Origin: Polytrichum commune
Taxonomy: Eukaryota; Streptophyta; Polytrichopsida; Polytrichales; Polytrichaceae
NCBI GenBank assembly: GCA_950295325.1
Contig: OX485803.1
Location: 1,488,001 to 1,552,000 of the forward strand
Length of the DNA stretch: 64,000 bases
Reading direction: 5' to 3'
Below the pieces are notes generated by a model, which had not been told where the DNA came from, searched no databases, and saw only the letters and a program-made list of their open reading frames with translations. A program made the position numbers and the translations under genes. Every line of letters starts with the position of its first letter. Within the stretch, counting starts at the first letter, position 1. Below, in pieces: positions 25,553 to 37,400 of this stretch.

Positions 25553-26370
25553 TTTGACTTGAACTAAAAGCTCAAACAAGCAAAGCAACGGGAACACTCA
25601 AAATTTCACCAAACACACTTCAAAGCTCAAACACATGAAAAGAGTGTTCAAAGGAGCCTCAAACCCTGATTAGGGTGAGTAGGTTTAGGTTAAGTTCAAC
25701 TAAGCCGTCACCTCTTTTGCAATTAGGTTTAAAAACATCAAATTTTAAGGCATTTGAATATTTTTGAGAATGAGAAAACATTCACTTGTAATAATTGAAT
25801 AAATTTCACATGTACATTCTTACTTATAGCCGATTTTAAAAAAATTGTACCAAAAGTTGAATTTTTTCTTTTTTTAGCCGAATGCAATTTTTCCACTTTA
25901 ATTAATTATTCGGCTAACATGTGTCGAACCAGCTATGAACCTACGGTATTCAAAGTCAAAACCACTATCTTCCTGAAACCAATCCCTAGGCCCGTGTATG
26001 ATGACCTTGCATATGATGAGGATCCCGCCTTCATTGCCTAGAACCAACAAAGCATGGTTGGGTACTAGACCCAAGATAGATCAAAGCCCAACTAGTAATG
26101 GTGTGCAAAGCTGCATGGCCACCTCCATGATCCCACCCAGTTCGCTTGCAAAACCGTCACATGGCATCCTAGATATTGACCCCCTTTGTGCTTTATGGGC
26201 CTACCTCCTTGGCTTTGTGAATAAAATGGCTAGAATTGTTCCTTCCCCCTGCCCCCTCTGAATATAATGGCTATAATAAGCATTGACAAGCCACCCTAAA
26301 CCCATCTTGAACCAACCTGAGATAGAGTGGAACTCATTACCTACCCTTTATGAAGGTAGTGGAGGCGGTA

Positions 26371-27344
26371 TGTTGCACACCTCTCCATGAGGAGAGCCTG
26401 AAACTCCATGGGCACAAGGGGGACCCCGGAGTGACACCCGGGACTTGTGGCGCCATTGGTGAGAGGGCCCAAGTGATCCTAGTGTGGGTGAGGGCCCCGG
26501 GCGTTGGGAACGCCTCCCACCCACGGAGACTAGGAGGCACGAGGGTAAGGCCATGACGTATGCGTAGCTCGTGGCGTGGTGATTCTAGAATGCTCAAGAA
26601 CACCTCAATCGGAGGTGTGAGCTAGGAGTTATGGCCATTTGAGTGGGGCGATGTCCTGGGACAACGCCCTGGTACAGCAGTGCCTGGGAGTGATTCCCGG
26701 GACTGCCAAGGTTCAAACAGGCATAACTTCCTTAAGACTTGCCCGAATGGGGCAAGTGAGGAGTCCATCGGCATTTACGTGAAGCGTAGATGAAGATGGA
26801 GTGGTTGGTTGTTATGATCAGACATCATACAAGGAAGTTATGATGGTCTGAAGCTGCTGGGGGGGTTCTAGGCCCAGCAGCTAAAGGAAAATGTCCACTT
26901 GGCCCCAACTCTTGGTGGAGAGACAAGAGGTTGGTTGACGGTGGGGTAGGGGCCCCGCGTAGAGTCCTAGAGGCTTATATGGGTGAGGTGGTGTGGCCTC
27001 ACACACCCGAGGCCGAACGGCAAGGCCTCCATGGGCATTGGCCCAATGTGAGGCCATAGTTGCCTAGTATGGTTCGGGTTGTTGTAGTGTTGCTCCGGCA
27101 ATGCGATGATCAACATAGGATTGGACTTCCATGGATGGAAGTCCACATTTGGGAATTGGGTACCGATTAAGGGGTGAGTCCCGAAAGTAAAGTAGGAGGG
27201 TTGGTTCCCCTCCTATGAGCTATATGGTCCGGGGTAGGAGGAGCTAACCATTAGCATGGCGGAATGCGAATGGTTAGCGCTCGTAACCTTTGCTAGAATT
27301 GAAAATTGGCAAGATTGTCAAGGGGGCTAGCAAGGGTTGCGACA
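26371..27344. mobile_element. Solo LTR, 974 bp
   Basis: The segment begins TGTTGCA and ends TGCGACA, giving the TG...CA ends and short inverted repeat of an LTR. It is flanked by the 5 bp direct repeat CGGTA (26366-26370 and 27345-27349). Family D copy 2 is uninterrupted at this site (GGTATGAGATGG), so the insertion is well supported. No internal gag-pol is present, so LTR-LTR recombination has removed the body. The superfamily (Ty3 or Ty1) cannot be told from the LTR alone. Confidence 0.85.
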
Positions 27345-27523
27345 CGGTATGAGGTGCGCCACTAATGACACCTAAAACCGTCACTCTATGGGCCTAGGCA
27401 CTCCTACATCACGGGGAGCGGTTCAATGTAGTAAAGTGTTGACAATTGGGAGACGTTTATAAGTGTTGGTTTTGGGTGGGATGTTGGTTTTGGATGGGAT
27501 GTTGGTTTTAGCACCCTCTACCT

Positions 27524-28025
27524 TAAATAGGTTTAGGATGCATCAAACACAATAGGTGATTATGACTATTCATAAGTAATACAAAAATAGTTCTTTAAAT
27601 GAAATGTGATACTAGTTTAAAATGCGCATGTTTAGATTTTGGTTTTAGTTCGCATTCTTTTTTTAAAGTCAAGTTCCATTTCTTCTTTAATCGATGGAAA
27701 ATTCTTATGAATTGTGAACGGTAAAGTAAGTGTAAATCGATTTTGGGATATTATAGAGTTCAGGTCATGTATAAAATCCATCAACACCTTCAAAAAAGAA
27801 TTGCAACTTTTGTTCTTTGAAAAGTATAATTTGGACATGAGAACCTTTCTTTATCCATGATTTTGTGATACAAGAAAAAAAGAAAAGATAACGCCCGTAT
27901 TATGCATACCGGCGTGAATGTGAGCCCGTTAACCCTATACTAATTTCGGGAATCCGAGATGCAATATTGGGTGTTATGCCTCCTATGGGAGGTGGGCTCT
28001 GGTGTAGTGTAAGATAGTTTCCACC
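27524..28025. other. Spacer with no gene; probable LINE 3' tail
   Basis: The last part, about 27890-28025, adjoins the 3' end of the minus-strand LINE and may be its 3' UTR. No poly-A tail or target duplication could be identified. Confidence 0.35.
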
Positions 28026-28649
28026 CTATGGTGGTGGGATAGGGTTTTGTTTGTTGTCAAGTTTCCTTTTATTTAGGACCAAATAAGTGAGGTATTTAAT
28101 GGCATTTTGGTGTATGTTTTTCATGAGGGTTTTGATGTGGGATTTGGGGATTTTCAGGTTGGTTAATTGTTCGATGGAGTTTTCGTGGATAGCACCTCTT
28201 ACTCCCGCGGTGATAGTAATTAGGGGGTTGGTATTCCATCCGTTAGCTCTTAGTGTGGTAATTAGCGGGTCATATTTGTTGTGTTTGTGTGTGCGGGCTT
28301 GTTCGGGGAATCTATCGTGGCAGTAGGTGAATTCAATGAATTGTACGGTGTGGCTTGGGGAGGGTAGTATTGGAGCTTGCGTTTGGTTGGGAGCTCCGAT
28401 AATGCACATTATGTCTGGTCTTAATTTGGCTTGACAATGACATGGTGCTTGCGTGCATATACATTGGAGGAGCCAGTCGGGAATTGTTTGGTCTTGGGAT
28501 TGGTTGGGTAAGTTGCCGCAATTGGTCAAGGTGAAGAACCTAGTGTTTTTATTGCCTTGTAGGGTTTGGGCAATGAGGTGGGTTGCTTTATTGTGTCTTG
28601 CGATTCGTAGGCCTATGGATGTTCGCATGTGGATAATAGGTGTGGTCAT
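28026..28649 (-). pseudogene. LINE C-terminal segment, shifted frame
   Basis: This 207-codon frame overlaps the end of the long LINE frame and continues it (RIARHNKATHLIAQTLQG follows the Cys/His knuckle of related elements). A TGA and a frame change near 28620-28640 separate it from the main frame. No known enzymatic motif is visible. Confidence 0.7.
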
Positions 28650-31600
28650 GTGTCTCTATCGTTGGTGCGACATAGTGTGCAGTTGGGGTTTTGGTATTTA
28701 AGGGGCCAAAATATATTTTTCCTATGGTTTCCCATGTATTGGGCATATCTAAATTTTAGAGTTTGGGTAATTTGTGTGTCGGGTATTTTATCATGTTTCC
28801 AAAAATGATTGGAGAGTTTTTGATTGATTTCTTCATTCGAGAGCCATTTGGCTACGTATGGGAATTTTTGTTTGGTTAGTGAGGTTTCTCGATTTTCGTG
28901 ATCTTTCATTATGAATGTGTGGAGGTTGCGGATGGCTCCATCATGTGTAGCCGTGGGGGAGGTTGCTAGCCAGTAGGGGGTAGCGTGTGCTATGTGTATG
29001 TGTGGCGTGTTTTCCGGTTTGTCTTTGAGTGTTCCTTCGTTGGCTAGTGCGTCCGCCATTTCATTGCCACTAATTCCCGTGTGTGCGCGTACTTTGTGTA
29101 TGTGTATCATGTGTGGGGTCCAATATATTTGGTGAACGATGGCTGCAATGAGTAATTTATCGGGGTGGTGGTGTTGAGATGTTGGGTGTTGGATGTGGTT
29201 GTTTATTAGGTAGATGTTGTTGAGGCTGTCTGTGAATATATGTGTGTCTATTTGGGTGGTTTGTATGGTTTTTATGGCTATAAGTATGGCGTTGAGTTCG
29301 GCTCTTAGAATATTGGGATATCCCGGTAATCTTTCGGCTATTTGGGTATTGTTGTTGGGACTGTATACCCCTGAGCCCGCGATATTGCCGACTATTTGTC
29401 CCTCGGAATTTTTGGAAGGTGGGATGAAGGACCCGTCCGTATATATGCATTGTTGTGGGTGGTATTTGAGGGGGTGTATTTGGTTGTATGCGGGGGGTAG
29501 GGGTAGTGTTATGTTGTTGTTGGGGGGGATGGTGTGGTTTGTGGGAGTGGTTTTCCATGTTTTGGAAAATTTAATGTGATAATTGTTGGGAGTGGGTTGA
29601 ATGGGATGGATGTCTATATGGGTGTTGGTAATTCTTTTTAGGACTCTATTTAGATTGTTTGGGAATTGTTGGTGCAATGTTGGGGTTAGCTGGTTGTGTA
29701 TGTATATGATGGATGTGAGTGATGGTTCCGTATATTGGTAATATTGTGGCCATTCTGGCGTGGGTTTATATTGTATGGTATGGGGTGGTATGGTAGAGAT
29801 GACGTGGATATCTGCTCCTTTGGTGAGGGTTATTTTTTGCGGTGTCCAATTTTGGTGGTTAATTATGAGGATTGTGCTTGTTTGTGGATCTTCTTTGGCG
29901 GCCATTCGGGCCCAATGAATGGCTTGTAAGGTTGTACTATAGTCTGTTGGGAATGCTAGGCCCCTACCACTCCATTTGAACGATTGTGCATGTCCTAGGG
30001 ATCCGAATAGCATGTCGTGGGTGTGTGGGGAGTGGTATTGTGTGAGTTGTGTGGGACACGTAAGTGGGGAGGAATAGTATGAGTGTATGATTTTGAAGGA
30101 GTCTATAAGTAATTTGGTGATTTCCGAGTGTATTGTATGATGTTGATTGTTGGGTAGTATGTGTTTAGGTTTTTTCTTGGGGAGTATGGTAATGTATCTT
30201 TGTATGAGCCATAATATTTCTGTTTCGAAGTTTTGTACTGGGGGATGTAGGGAGTTGGTTAGGTGGGTTAGGTTGTTTTGAGAGAAGCGTGCCCATAGCC
30301 ATTCTAGTCTTTCCGTGGTAATGGTGGCGAGGAATTGTCCATTTTGGTCGTATATGTGGGATACTGCGGCGCTTGTTTGTATGGTAGGTTTATTGGCAAT
30401 GATATCTTTGTCTGGATTACATTCTTGTGTGGATGTTTTGAGGTTGGTGATCCTAAGTGGGGGGTGTATGTGTTTTTTATCCTTTGTTTGGGTGTAGTCG
30501 AGGTAGTGGTCGTATGTTTGGGTGGCTTTTTGTTTGTGGGTGGTGGTGTGGTATCTTGTTATTAGTAGGAGGTTGTGTTCTAACAGTATGTTGTCCGGGT
30601 GTAAGAGGTCCTCTTCAAGGCGCCATTGTTGTGTGGTGCCATGCGTAGTGAGCCATTGACATAGATATTTTATTTTGAAGGCTTGTGCTCCCCATTTGTC
30701 CTTTCGGTTGGTGGTTTTTGTATCAACTATTTCATGGATGGTCCGTCCTAGTGCGGGGTCCACTCGGTGGGGTTGGTGGTTAAGGTCTAGGGTGTTATTT
30801 GTGGGCGTTGTGTGTGGTGGTTGAGGATGATTTTCAAGGGGGTTGGGTGTTGTTGTGATCGGGAATATTATTGTGGCTTGGTGTAGGGCTTCTTTGATGG
30901 TTTTGGGTGCGAGTTTGTATATGTTTCGGTATTCCTCTTGTGTGAGTGTGACCTTGGTGTTCTTGTTTTGAATTTGTGCTAGTGTTGTGATGCCATGTGT
31001 GTAAAGTTTGTCTAGGTATTTTTGGGATTTTGTTTTGGAGGCATCATCAAGGATGGTGTATATTCGGTTGGATAGCCATGCTTGCTCTAGTGGGGTTTTC
31101 CGAAGGGGGAATGCTCGATTGGCCGTAGTAACATGTATTTCGTATTCTTTTGTGAGAAAGAAGAGGGTTCGGGCTATGGGTGACCTTGTACATGCTTGTT
31201 GTTTAAGTTTCGGGAGGTGGAGTGAACCTCCGTATTTAGCTGCTATGTATTTAGTTAGGCCTTGATATATGTCGCCTAGTTGGCCTGGATCGTTGAGGGC
31301 TTGTAGTAATTGTTGGCCTATGCAATGTATGTAGTCGGATAAGAGGGAGGAGACTCCTATGCCAAACTTTTCATTTGTGAGGTGCGTGAGAATGTTGGCA
31401 GAACTTTTGGGTATGTTGCATATTTCTTTGGTTAGTTTGCCTATTATTTTATCCAATTTCGTAATGTCAGGTTTGGAGAATGAGACTGTATAATATGCAT
31501 ATGCTATACGGGGTTTTATAACTGTGTTTAGTATCTTGATTTTTTGTTTGAGATTAGCTGGGGATAGGGCTAGTAGTTTATTTTGTTGTTTAGCTTTTTG

Positions 31601-32266
31601 GAGATTGATTTCCCTTTGTAAGTTCCATTTGAGGGATGGTATGAGTTGGATACCTAGATAGGTGTATGATTCGTTTTGTGTGAGGGTGGGAAATTTTTTG
31701 GTTTTGTATGTGACGTTGTGTGATTGGATATACGCTTTGAATGTATTAGGCTTTAGTTTCGATTTATTAGGACAACCTGTAATGGCGCATATCGAAATGT
31801 TAAGGTCCATATGTGACCATTCCGCAAATTTTTGTAGTTTTGTGATTTGGGGTTGAATGTTTTGGATGTTGTCGGTTAATATTGCTAAGTCGTCCACGTA
31901 TGCCGTGGTGGTGCATATGGATGTGGATGTATTAAAGTGATATCCGAGGTTGTCTTTTTCTAACCATCGGAGTAGAGGTTCAAGGAATATAATAAATAGG
32001 TAGGGGCTAAGAGTGTCCCCTTGTATGATACTGCGGCTTATTTGTATTGGGGGTGTTATACCAAAGGTATTACCGGCAAAAGAAGTGGTTGAATTTTTGT
32101 AAATGTTGTCAACTATTTTTACCGTGTCTATGGGGAAGCCTAGGTCTTCCATGAGGGCAAGTAGGCAGGCGTGGTCGATAGATCCAAAAGCGTTGCGGAA
32201 ATCAATGTATGTAAGGTAGATATCTTTGGTGGTGAGTCTAGCGTCTTCGAGGGCGGCAATAATCAT
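28646..32266 (-). pseudogene. LINE reverse transcriptase-RNase H polyprotein, long open segment
   Basis: A single open frame of 1206 codons contains the reverse transcriptase palm: YIDFRNAFGSIDH (motif A), QGDTLSPYLF and TAYVDDLAIL with the YVDD box. A long linker follows, then an RNase H domain near residues 940-1090 with its acidic residues in TDGSFIPP, RAELNAIL, FTDSLNN and GNEMADALANEG. It ends in CTLCRTNDRDT, the start of a Cys/His knuckle. Because the N-terminal reverse transcriptase blocks upstream are interrupted by stops (for example after SQEGF and after EIPNY), the copy is not functional as a whole despite this long open part. Confidence 0.85.
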
Positions 32267-32726
32267 TTGGATTTGTCGGGATGTGTTTCGTTGAGGTCAA
32301 AAGCCTTCTTGGCTAAAATGTAGAATACGATGTTGTTCTCCGTAGTTGGTGAGAAGAGTCGTTATGGTACTAGTAAATAGTTTGTATATGGTGTTGGCGA
32401 GGGCGATTGGCCTATAGTTAGCTAGGTGGAGGGGGTCGTCTTTTTTATGTAATAGGATGGTTTTACAATGTTTCTAGTAGTTTGGGATTTCTCTTTGTTT
32501 GTAGCATTGCCGAAAAAATAGGAATAGCATATCGTGCCATTGTGGGGGTAGAATTTTTATTATGTCGTTTGGTATATTGTCTGGGCCGGAGGCTTTCCCC
32601 CGAGTTAGTCTTTTGACGCATTTGTCATATATTGTCCGAGTGAATTGGGTGCTAATAAGTGTGTTATATGGGCCTATTTTGTCAAGTATGATATCATTAT
32701 TTGTGTGTTATGGATATTTGCGTATG

Positions 32727-32736
32727 GCGCACATAC
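32727..32736 (+). repeat. Target-site duplication of the MULE, left copy
   Basis: GCGCACATAC is repeated exactly at 46589-46598. It lies within LINE sequence, and collapsing the two copies restores continuous LINE similarity. Confidence 0.93.
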
Positions 32737-32810
32737 GGGGAAAGTTACAGCATGAGCGTAGAGCGGTGAGCGTCATGTTTTCGTGAATTTCTCCGCTCAC
32801 TTTTAAAAAA
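32737..32810 (+). repeat. MULE terminal inverted repeat, left
   Basis: It contains CATGAGCGTAGAGCG at 32751-32765, matched in inverse orientation at 46560-46574. The outer 14 bases are diverged between the two ends. Confidence 0.85.
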
Positions 32811-34497
32811 TTTATTGAAACGTAAGGATCCTATTACCACTGAATTTGGTCCGGACAAAATTATAAATGTATATTTTTAGGGAAAAGAGTACCCCAAATC
32901 CGTGGAAGGGGTCCTACTGCAAATTTTTGTTATTATATATATAGTGAAATTAGGGCTGACGTCATCATTTATATGAAAGGGTGATTTAAATGAGGACCGT
33001 TCAAGGTTGAAATGAAATTGTGTTTTAATTAATTCACAAATTTATTTTAGTGTTTAAGGCTAAGGGCGTAATTAGGGCTGGCATCCTCGAAGCAATAATT
33101 TAAATGAGGAAGTTTATACAATCCAACAAGTGAATATTCTTGTGCTTGTTAATCGGTAATGTGGTAGGTCCCCTCAAATATGTTCATTAGGTATTGCGTC
33201 TAGGATGGGGATCATACTATGGAGTATATAGTCCGATCTTTTTTATTTGTTTGGGTTTCCATTTTTGTAGCTACATCTAACCACATACCACTCAAAGATA
33301 GGTGTTCATTAAGATAAGCAACTGAATTAAGCACGTCTACTTTAAGTCCAAAACCTCTTGACACATGGCTCTTTTGAAGTGGCTAGAAAAGGGTGATTAT
33401 CACGTACGAGCATAACTTTCATCCATACATTATCTAGACTATACAAACTAATTATGAATAGGTGCCACCTCAAAAAAATATATTCAAATAACACACTCCA
33501 ATGTAACTTATTTAAATTGTTGAGTCTCCCATGCAATATACTATAAAGTCTCTTGTATTAACCTCCTTATTGACATTGCTTCTTATATCTCAAAACCCTA
33601 AAGAATGGATGTTTTGATTTTTAATTCTCACTCCTTATTTTCATAATTCCCTCCCATACATCACAAATTTTGACATTGATGCTAGAACTATATGCTAAAT
33701 TATATGATGCACTTGACCATATTTACACCATAAATATGGACTTCAACTTAGTACTTAAATGGAGAATTTACCTCGTTAAGGAGATTAAAATATTCTATGA
33801 CAGGTTGCTTCTTTAAGAAACGACTAAAGATGGAGTATAAACAAGAATTTTCATTATTATTCTCGCCAAGGCCCCCTCTGAACTTAGGCAACTTTTAAGG
33901 GTTGGCAATCATTCAGCTTTTTCAGTTAGTACAATGCTGCAATTAAAATTGGCAGCATGAGCCCATAAACATAACCAAACGCCCCACGGGTGTTTGGAGG
34001 CAATAAAACTTATTTTTTTTTGTGTTAAACTGCTATTCATATTTTAAAAAATGCAAAATAACCATTGAAGGAAATGCATTGTTCTTCTAGTGAGATTATC
34101 CAATTGAAGAAATGAGTTGAAACTAGGGTTCAACTACGGTAGCATTTATGGAAGAATACAATATATATTTATATATTTCTAAGCTTTAAAATAAATAAAA
34201 TGCACTTCAACAATTTATATACAATTGACATAAAAACGGAAGACATGTCCTTACTAGGTTTTGTCAAATAGATTCACTTGAGTGTTCAAGTTTGAAGTGT
34301 GCACATGCATTTCAGTGCAAAGGGCTTCACTCAAACTTTCAAACTTCAACTTCTTTGAACTTTTTTGAGAAGTCTAGAACTATAGCTATGACACAAAGAA
34401 ACTTGTAAAAGTTTTATTATAAAAATAAATGGCCATTTCAAATGGCTACATTATGCACGTGGCGAGAGAAAAGAAACAAACATATGGATAGTCTTGA
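32811..34497. other. MULE left subterminal region, non-coding
   Basis: No convincing gene is present. At 33270-33350 lies sequence related to the 3' end of family C (see 1861-2236). The rest is AT-rich. Confidence 0.5.
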
Positions 34498-37400
34498 TCA
34501 AGGTGAACCAACATCGAAACTCTCGTCACATTGATCAGCCTCGACATCCATGTATCTAAGCATTGTAGGGTTGAAAACTTGACGTGGAGAATCTGAAAGG
34601 ATTGGAGATGGGGCGCGTATGAATTCCTGTGCTATACGTTCGGCATATGAAGGTAAGGCGAACAAAGTAGGAGGACTCATGTTGACATCAGCGTGGCGGA
34701 TCAAACGTCGTGCGAGACCTGCGTCACAAATTATAAAACAAAGTCAGCATGACAAATTATATGAATACATTAAATGTTTGAGAGACTTAAGACATGTAGT
34801 TAAGACGCACCGCAATACTTGCGACCCTTCTTCTTCTTTGGCGCAATGTCTTCCTCAGAATCAGAGTCTGTGGTTGAATCCGCGCGCTCTTCTGGTTGCG
34901 GGATCGCATCCACGTAAGGCTTGAGAAGCGCCTCAAAGATTTCTGAATCCGGCTCCAACGCGATGAGGTGTCGGTTCGAACGTTGGCAAGCAATGACAGA
35001 AGCACCTGCAGTTTGGAAAACGGAAATTAGAAAGTGGAATTCAATTTTAGCTGTTATAAACGATGAATGGAGAGATTGAGAACCTGTACTAGGGCTCCAG
35101 TCGCAGACGATATCACGCTCGTCTGTAAGACACTCGATGAAGCACTGAACAAAGGATGGGTCCTTCTCACGCGAGCCACGCCAAGGAAGTCCAGTAGGGC
35201 GTAGAAGCTGGGACTCGGTTGTCGTGAAGTTCGTCAAGTCATCGCGCTCTTCGGGAAGGATCTCCATTTGTACGAACTGCGGTCGCAATCGGCGAGTACG
35301 GAACTTGGAACTAAGGCGTAAAAAGACCTTAATGTTGAAGTTATGGGTCTGTAAGACAACCTCAAGGATTAGAGGGTTTTGAAACTGATTGTCGGATTGA
35401 GAAATTCAAATTATGAACATAAAAGATAATACCTCTTTCTGGTGTGGAAGGGAGGAGGCCATGGGAATGGGATTATAGCCCCACCAATCCCGGACAATCG
35501 TAAAATCATAGATTTTGATTTTACTATCTAACTTCTTCTCGATTCGACGGTCCTTGGGATGGAAGAGTATAACAACTCCGTCATCGGTCAAATGACAATC
35601 TGCGAAGGCGAAGAGTTGGTCAAAGTAGTCTGTCTCTCGCTTGTTCCACGATGGTACAGACATGGGGGAGATGACAGGCACGACCAAGTCTTCTGGAGCG
35701 TCAACAATCACGAGATCAATTCCAGGATGCCTAAGCCGCATTTGCATCGATTCACAAGGATAAGTACGGCCGACCCCGATCTGTATGAATGAGAGTAGTG
35801 GAAAGCATGAGTTACCGAAAATAAAAAACCTCAATAGTCCAAGACAATTTTCAAATTGATAGTGTTAGTGAGATATGGGATTGTGTGACCTTGATAATGT
35901 GGTCTACGATACGGACAAGTTGTCGATCCATGAATTTCTGGTGTTCAGACTGGTTAAGCAAGGCACAGAAGTTTCCATGCTCAAGAAACATCGGCAGGGT
36001 CGTTTTAAACGGCGAAGACGAAATGACACCTACACCTTTCGGGGGTGGTACACCACGGCCAGAGTGTGTGACATGAAGAGTTTGGCTAGATTGAACATCC
36101 AAGTTGGAAAGTGGAGGTGATGGCGGATTAGAAACCGTGCGTTGCGAAGTGTGAGTCGAAGCCAAAGGAGGTCCCGCCGGAATTTGAACTCCTGCAGGTG
36201 GGGCTGCCACAACGGAACCATCGCGAGAACGAACCTTCCCTCGACGTTGAACTTTTGGCTTCGGAGCAGGTTCAAGCTGAATTGCCTCCTCTTCGTCGTC
36301 GTCGTTTAAGTCAGTGACCATAGGAGCCGCTCCTCTTGCAGATGGTTCCAGGACAGGGACGAGGTGTTTCTCCTCCTCAGGAACGAAGTTCGGTGGGCAC
36401 TCGAGGAACCAACCACCTGTGAGCAACACATCATTGGGAAATCGATTGCGTTGGTCTTCAGTCCAAAGTTCATCAATAGGCGTTTGGGTGGACGGTTTGA
36501 GCTCAACATGAGCCGGAACTTCCCAAGCCGCAAGAGCACGTTTGGCGATGAGCTCTTGCTTCATGTACCTGCATATATGCGTTACATTTAGTAAGGGTGA
36601 TAGAGACAAAGAGAACACTGAATCAAACAAGAAATCAAATCATATAAACCTGTAAAACAAGCGGCCCGCTAAAATTCCACCTTCAATCTTTAGGAGGTCT
36701 GAACCTTTCAGAAACCTTGGGCTTGCATTTTCCGAGAGGTAGAAGGGGAAAGCCTTCTTCCACAATAGAGACCTCCATTTCTTCACGTATTCCGCCGGCT
36801 TGAGAACAACGGAGCTCCACTCAATGTTGATCTTAAGTTTAGCGACATAGTTGTCGATGTGGTCATTAAGGAAAGTAGACAACTGACATACATTATGAAA
36901 CGATGGGTGTTAGAAGTAACGACGATTACAACGGATTAAAAATGAAGAGCCTAGAGGAATTAAGTATCGTCATACCTGAGACCAGAAAGAAGCCCTTGGC
37001 AACCAGGCGTCGAGGAATTTGTCCTTCATTGGACGATCTAGAGGAAATCGGTAGGCTGCCCGTTTCTCGTCCGTTCCGTTCCACAATTGCAACCATTTTT
37101 CTTTGAAGTCTGGATGGACCTTGGTGGTTGCAATTTTATGAAGACGCTCAACGGTCAAGTCCAATGATTTCCCACTAGTATAGTGTTTATTGAGCTGGGT
37201 GGAAAATGGATATTTATATTAGAAAATTTGCGAGTTGAGAGTTGAGAGTTGATAGTTGATAGTTGAGATGAGAGTTGATAGTTGAGAGTTGAGATGAGAG
37301 TTGAGAGTTGAGAGTTGAGATGAGAGTTGAGAGTTGAGATGAGAGTTGAGAGTTGAGAGTTGAGATGAGAGTTGATAGTTGAGAGTTGAGAATACCTCTT

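Larger units (their letters stand above)
21788..25946 (-). mobile_element. Pogo-like (Tc1/mariner superfamily) transposon, 4159 bp, with captured host DNA
   Basis: Terminal inverted repeats of 26 bp lie at 21788-21813 and 25921-25946 with a single mismatch; each begins CCGTAGGTTCATAGCTGGT. TA dinucleotides flank both ends (21786-21787 and 25947-25948), as expected for Tc1/mariner elements. The related copy 2 of family D lacks this segment and gives an approximate empty site. Inside are a decayed DDE transposase on the minus strand and a cullin-1 fragment on the plus strand, the latter bordered by a CTC-rich minisatellite. Confidence 0.88.
21641..27523 (+). mobile_element. TIR element, family D, copy 3, disrupted by two later insertions
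   Basis: The left end AGGTAGAGGGTTCTTAAACC (21641) and the right end CACCCTCTACCT (27523) are inverted repeats. The body matches copy 2 (55791-56701) when two segments are removed: a pogo-like transposon at 21788-25946 and a solo LTR at 26371-27344. Without them and their target duplications about 740 bp remain. Near the right end a short GGATGGGATGTTGGTTTT unit is duplicated. Confidence 0.8.
28026..32736 (-). mobile_element. LINE (non-LTR retrotransposon), 3' portion, split by the giant MULE
   Basis: The minus strand carries reverse transcriptase, RNase H and a C-terminal Cys/His region. The frame continues across the MULE insertion: the residues upstream of 32736 join those coded at 46599-46830 once the 10 bp target duplication is collapsed. 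The region from 32267 to 32736 encodes the start of the reverse transcriptase domain (HLANYRPIALANTIYKLFTS) but holds several stop codons. The C-terminal part shifts frame near 28640. No apurinic endonuclease domain is seen, so the element is 5' truncated or decayed. Confidence 0.88.

Noticed and set aside
26337-26603. Overlapping ORFs on both strands at the start of the solo LTR
   Set aside because: GC-rich LTR sequence with no conserved protein motif.
28087-31265. Many plus-strand ORFs opposite the LINE
   Set aside because: They are complements of the reverse transcriptase-RNase H frame.
33342-33536. Minus-strand ORF near the MULE left end
   Set aside because: No motif, AT-rich, and it overlaps a family C-like repeat.
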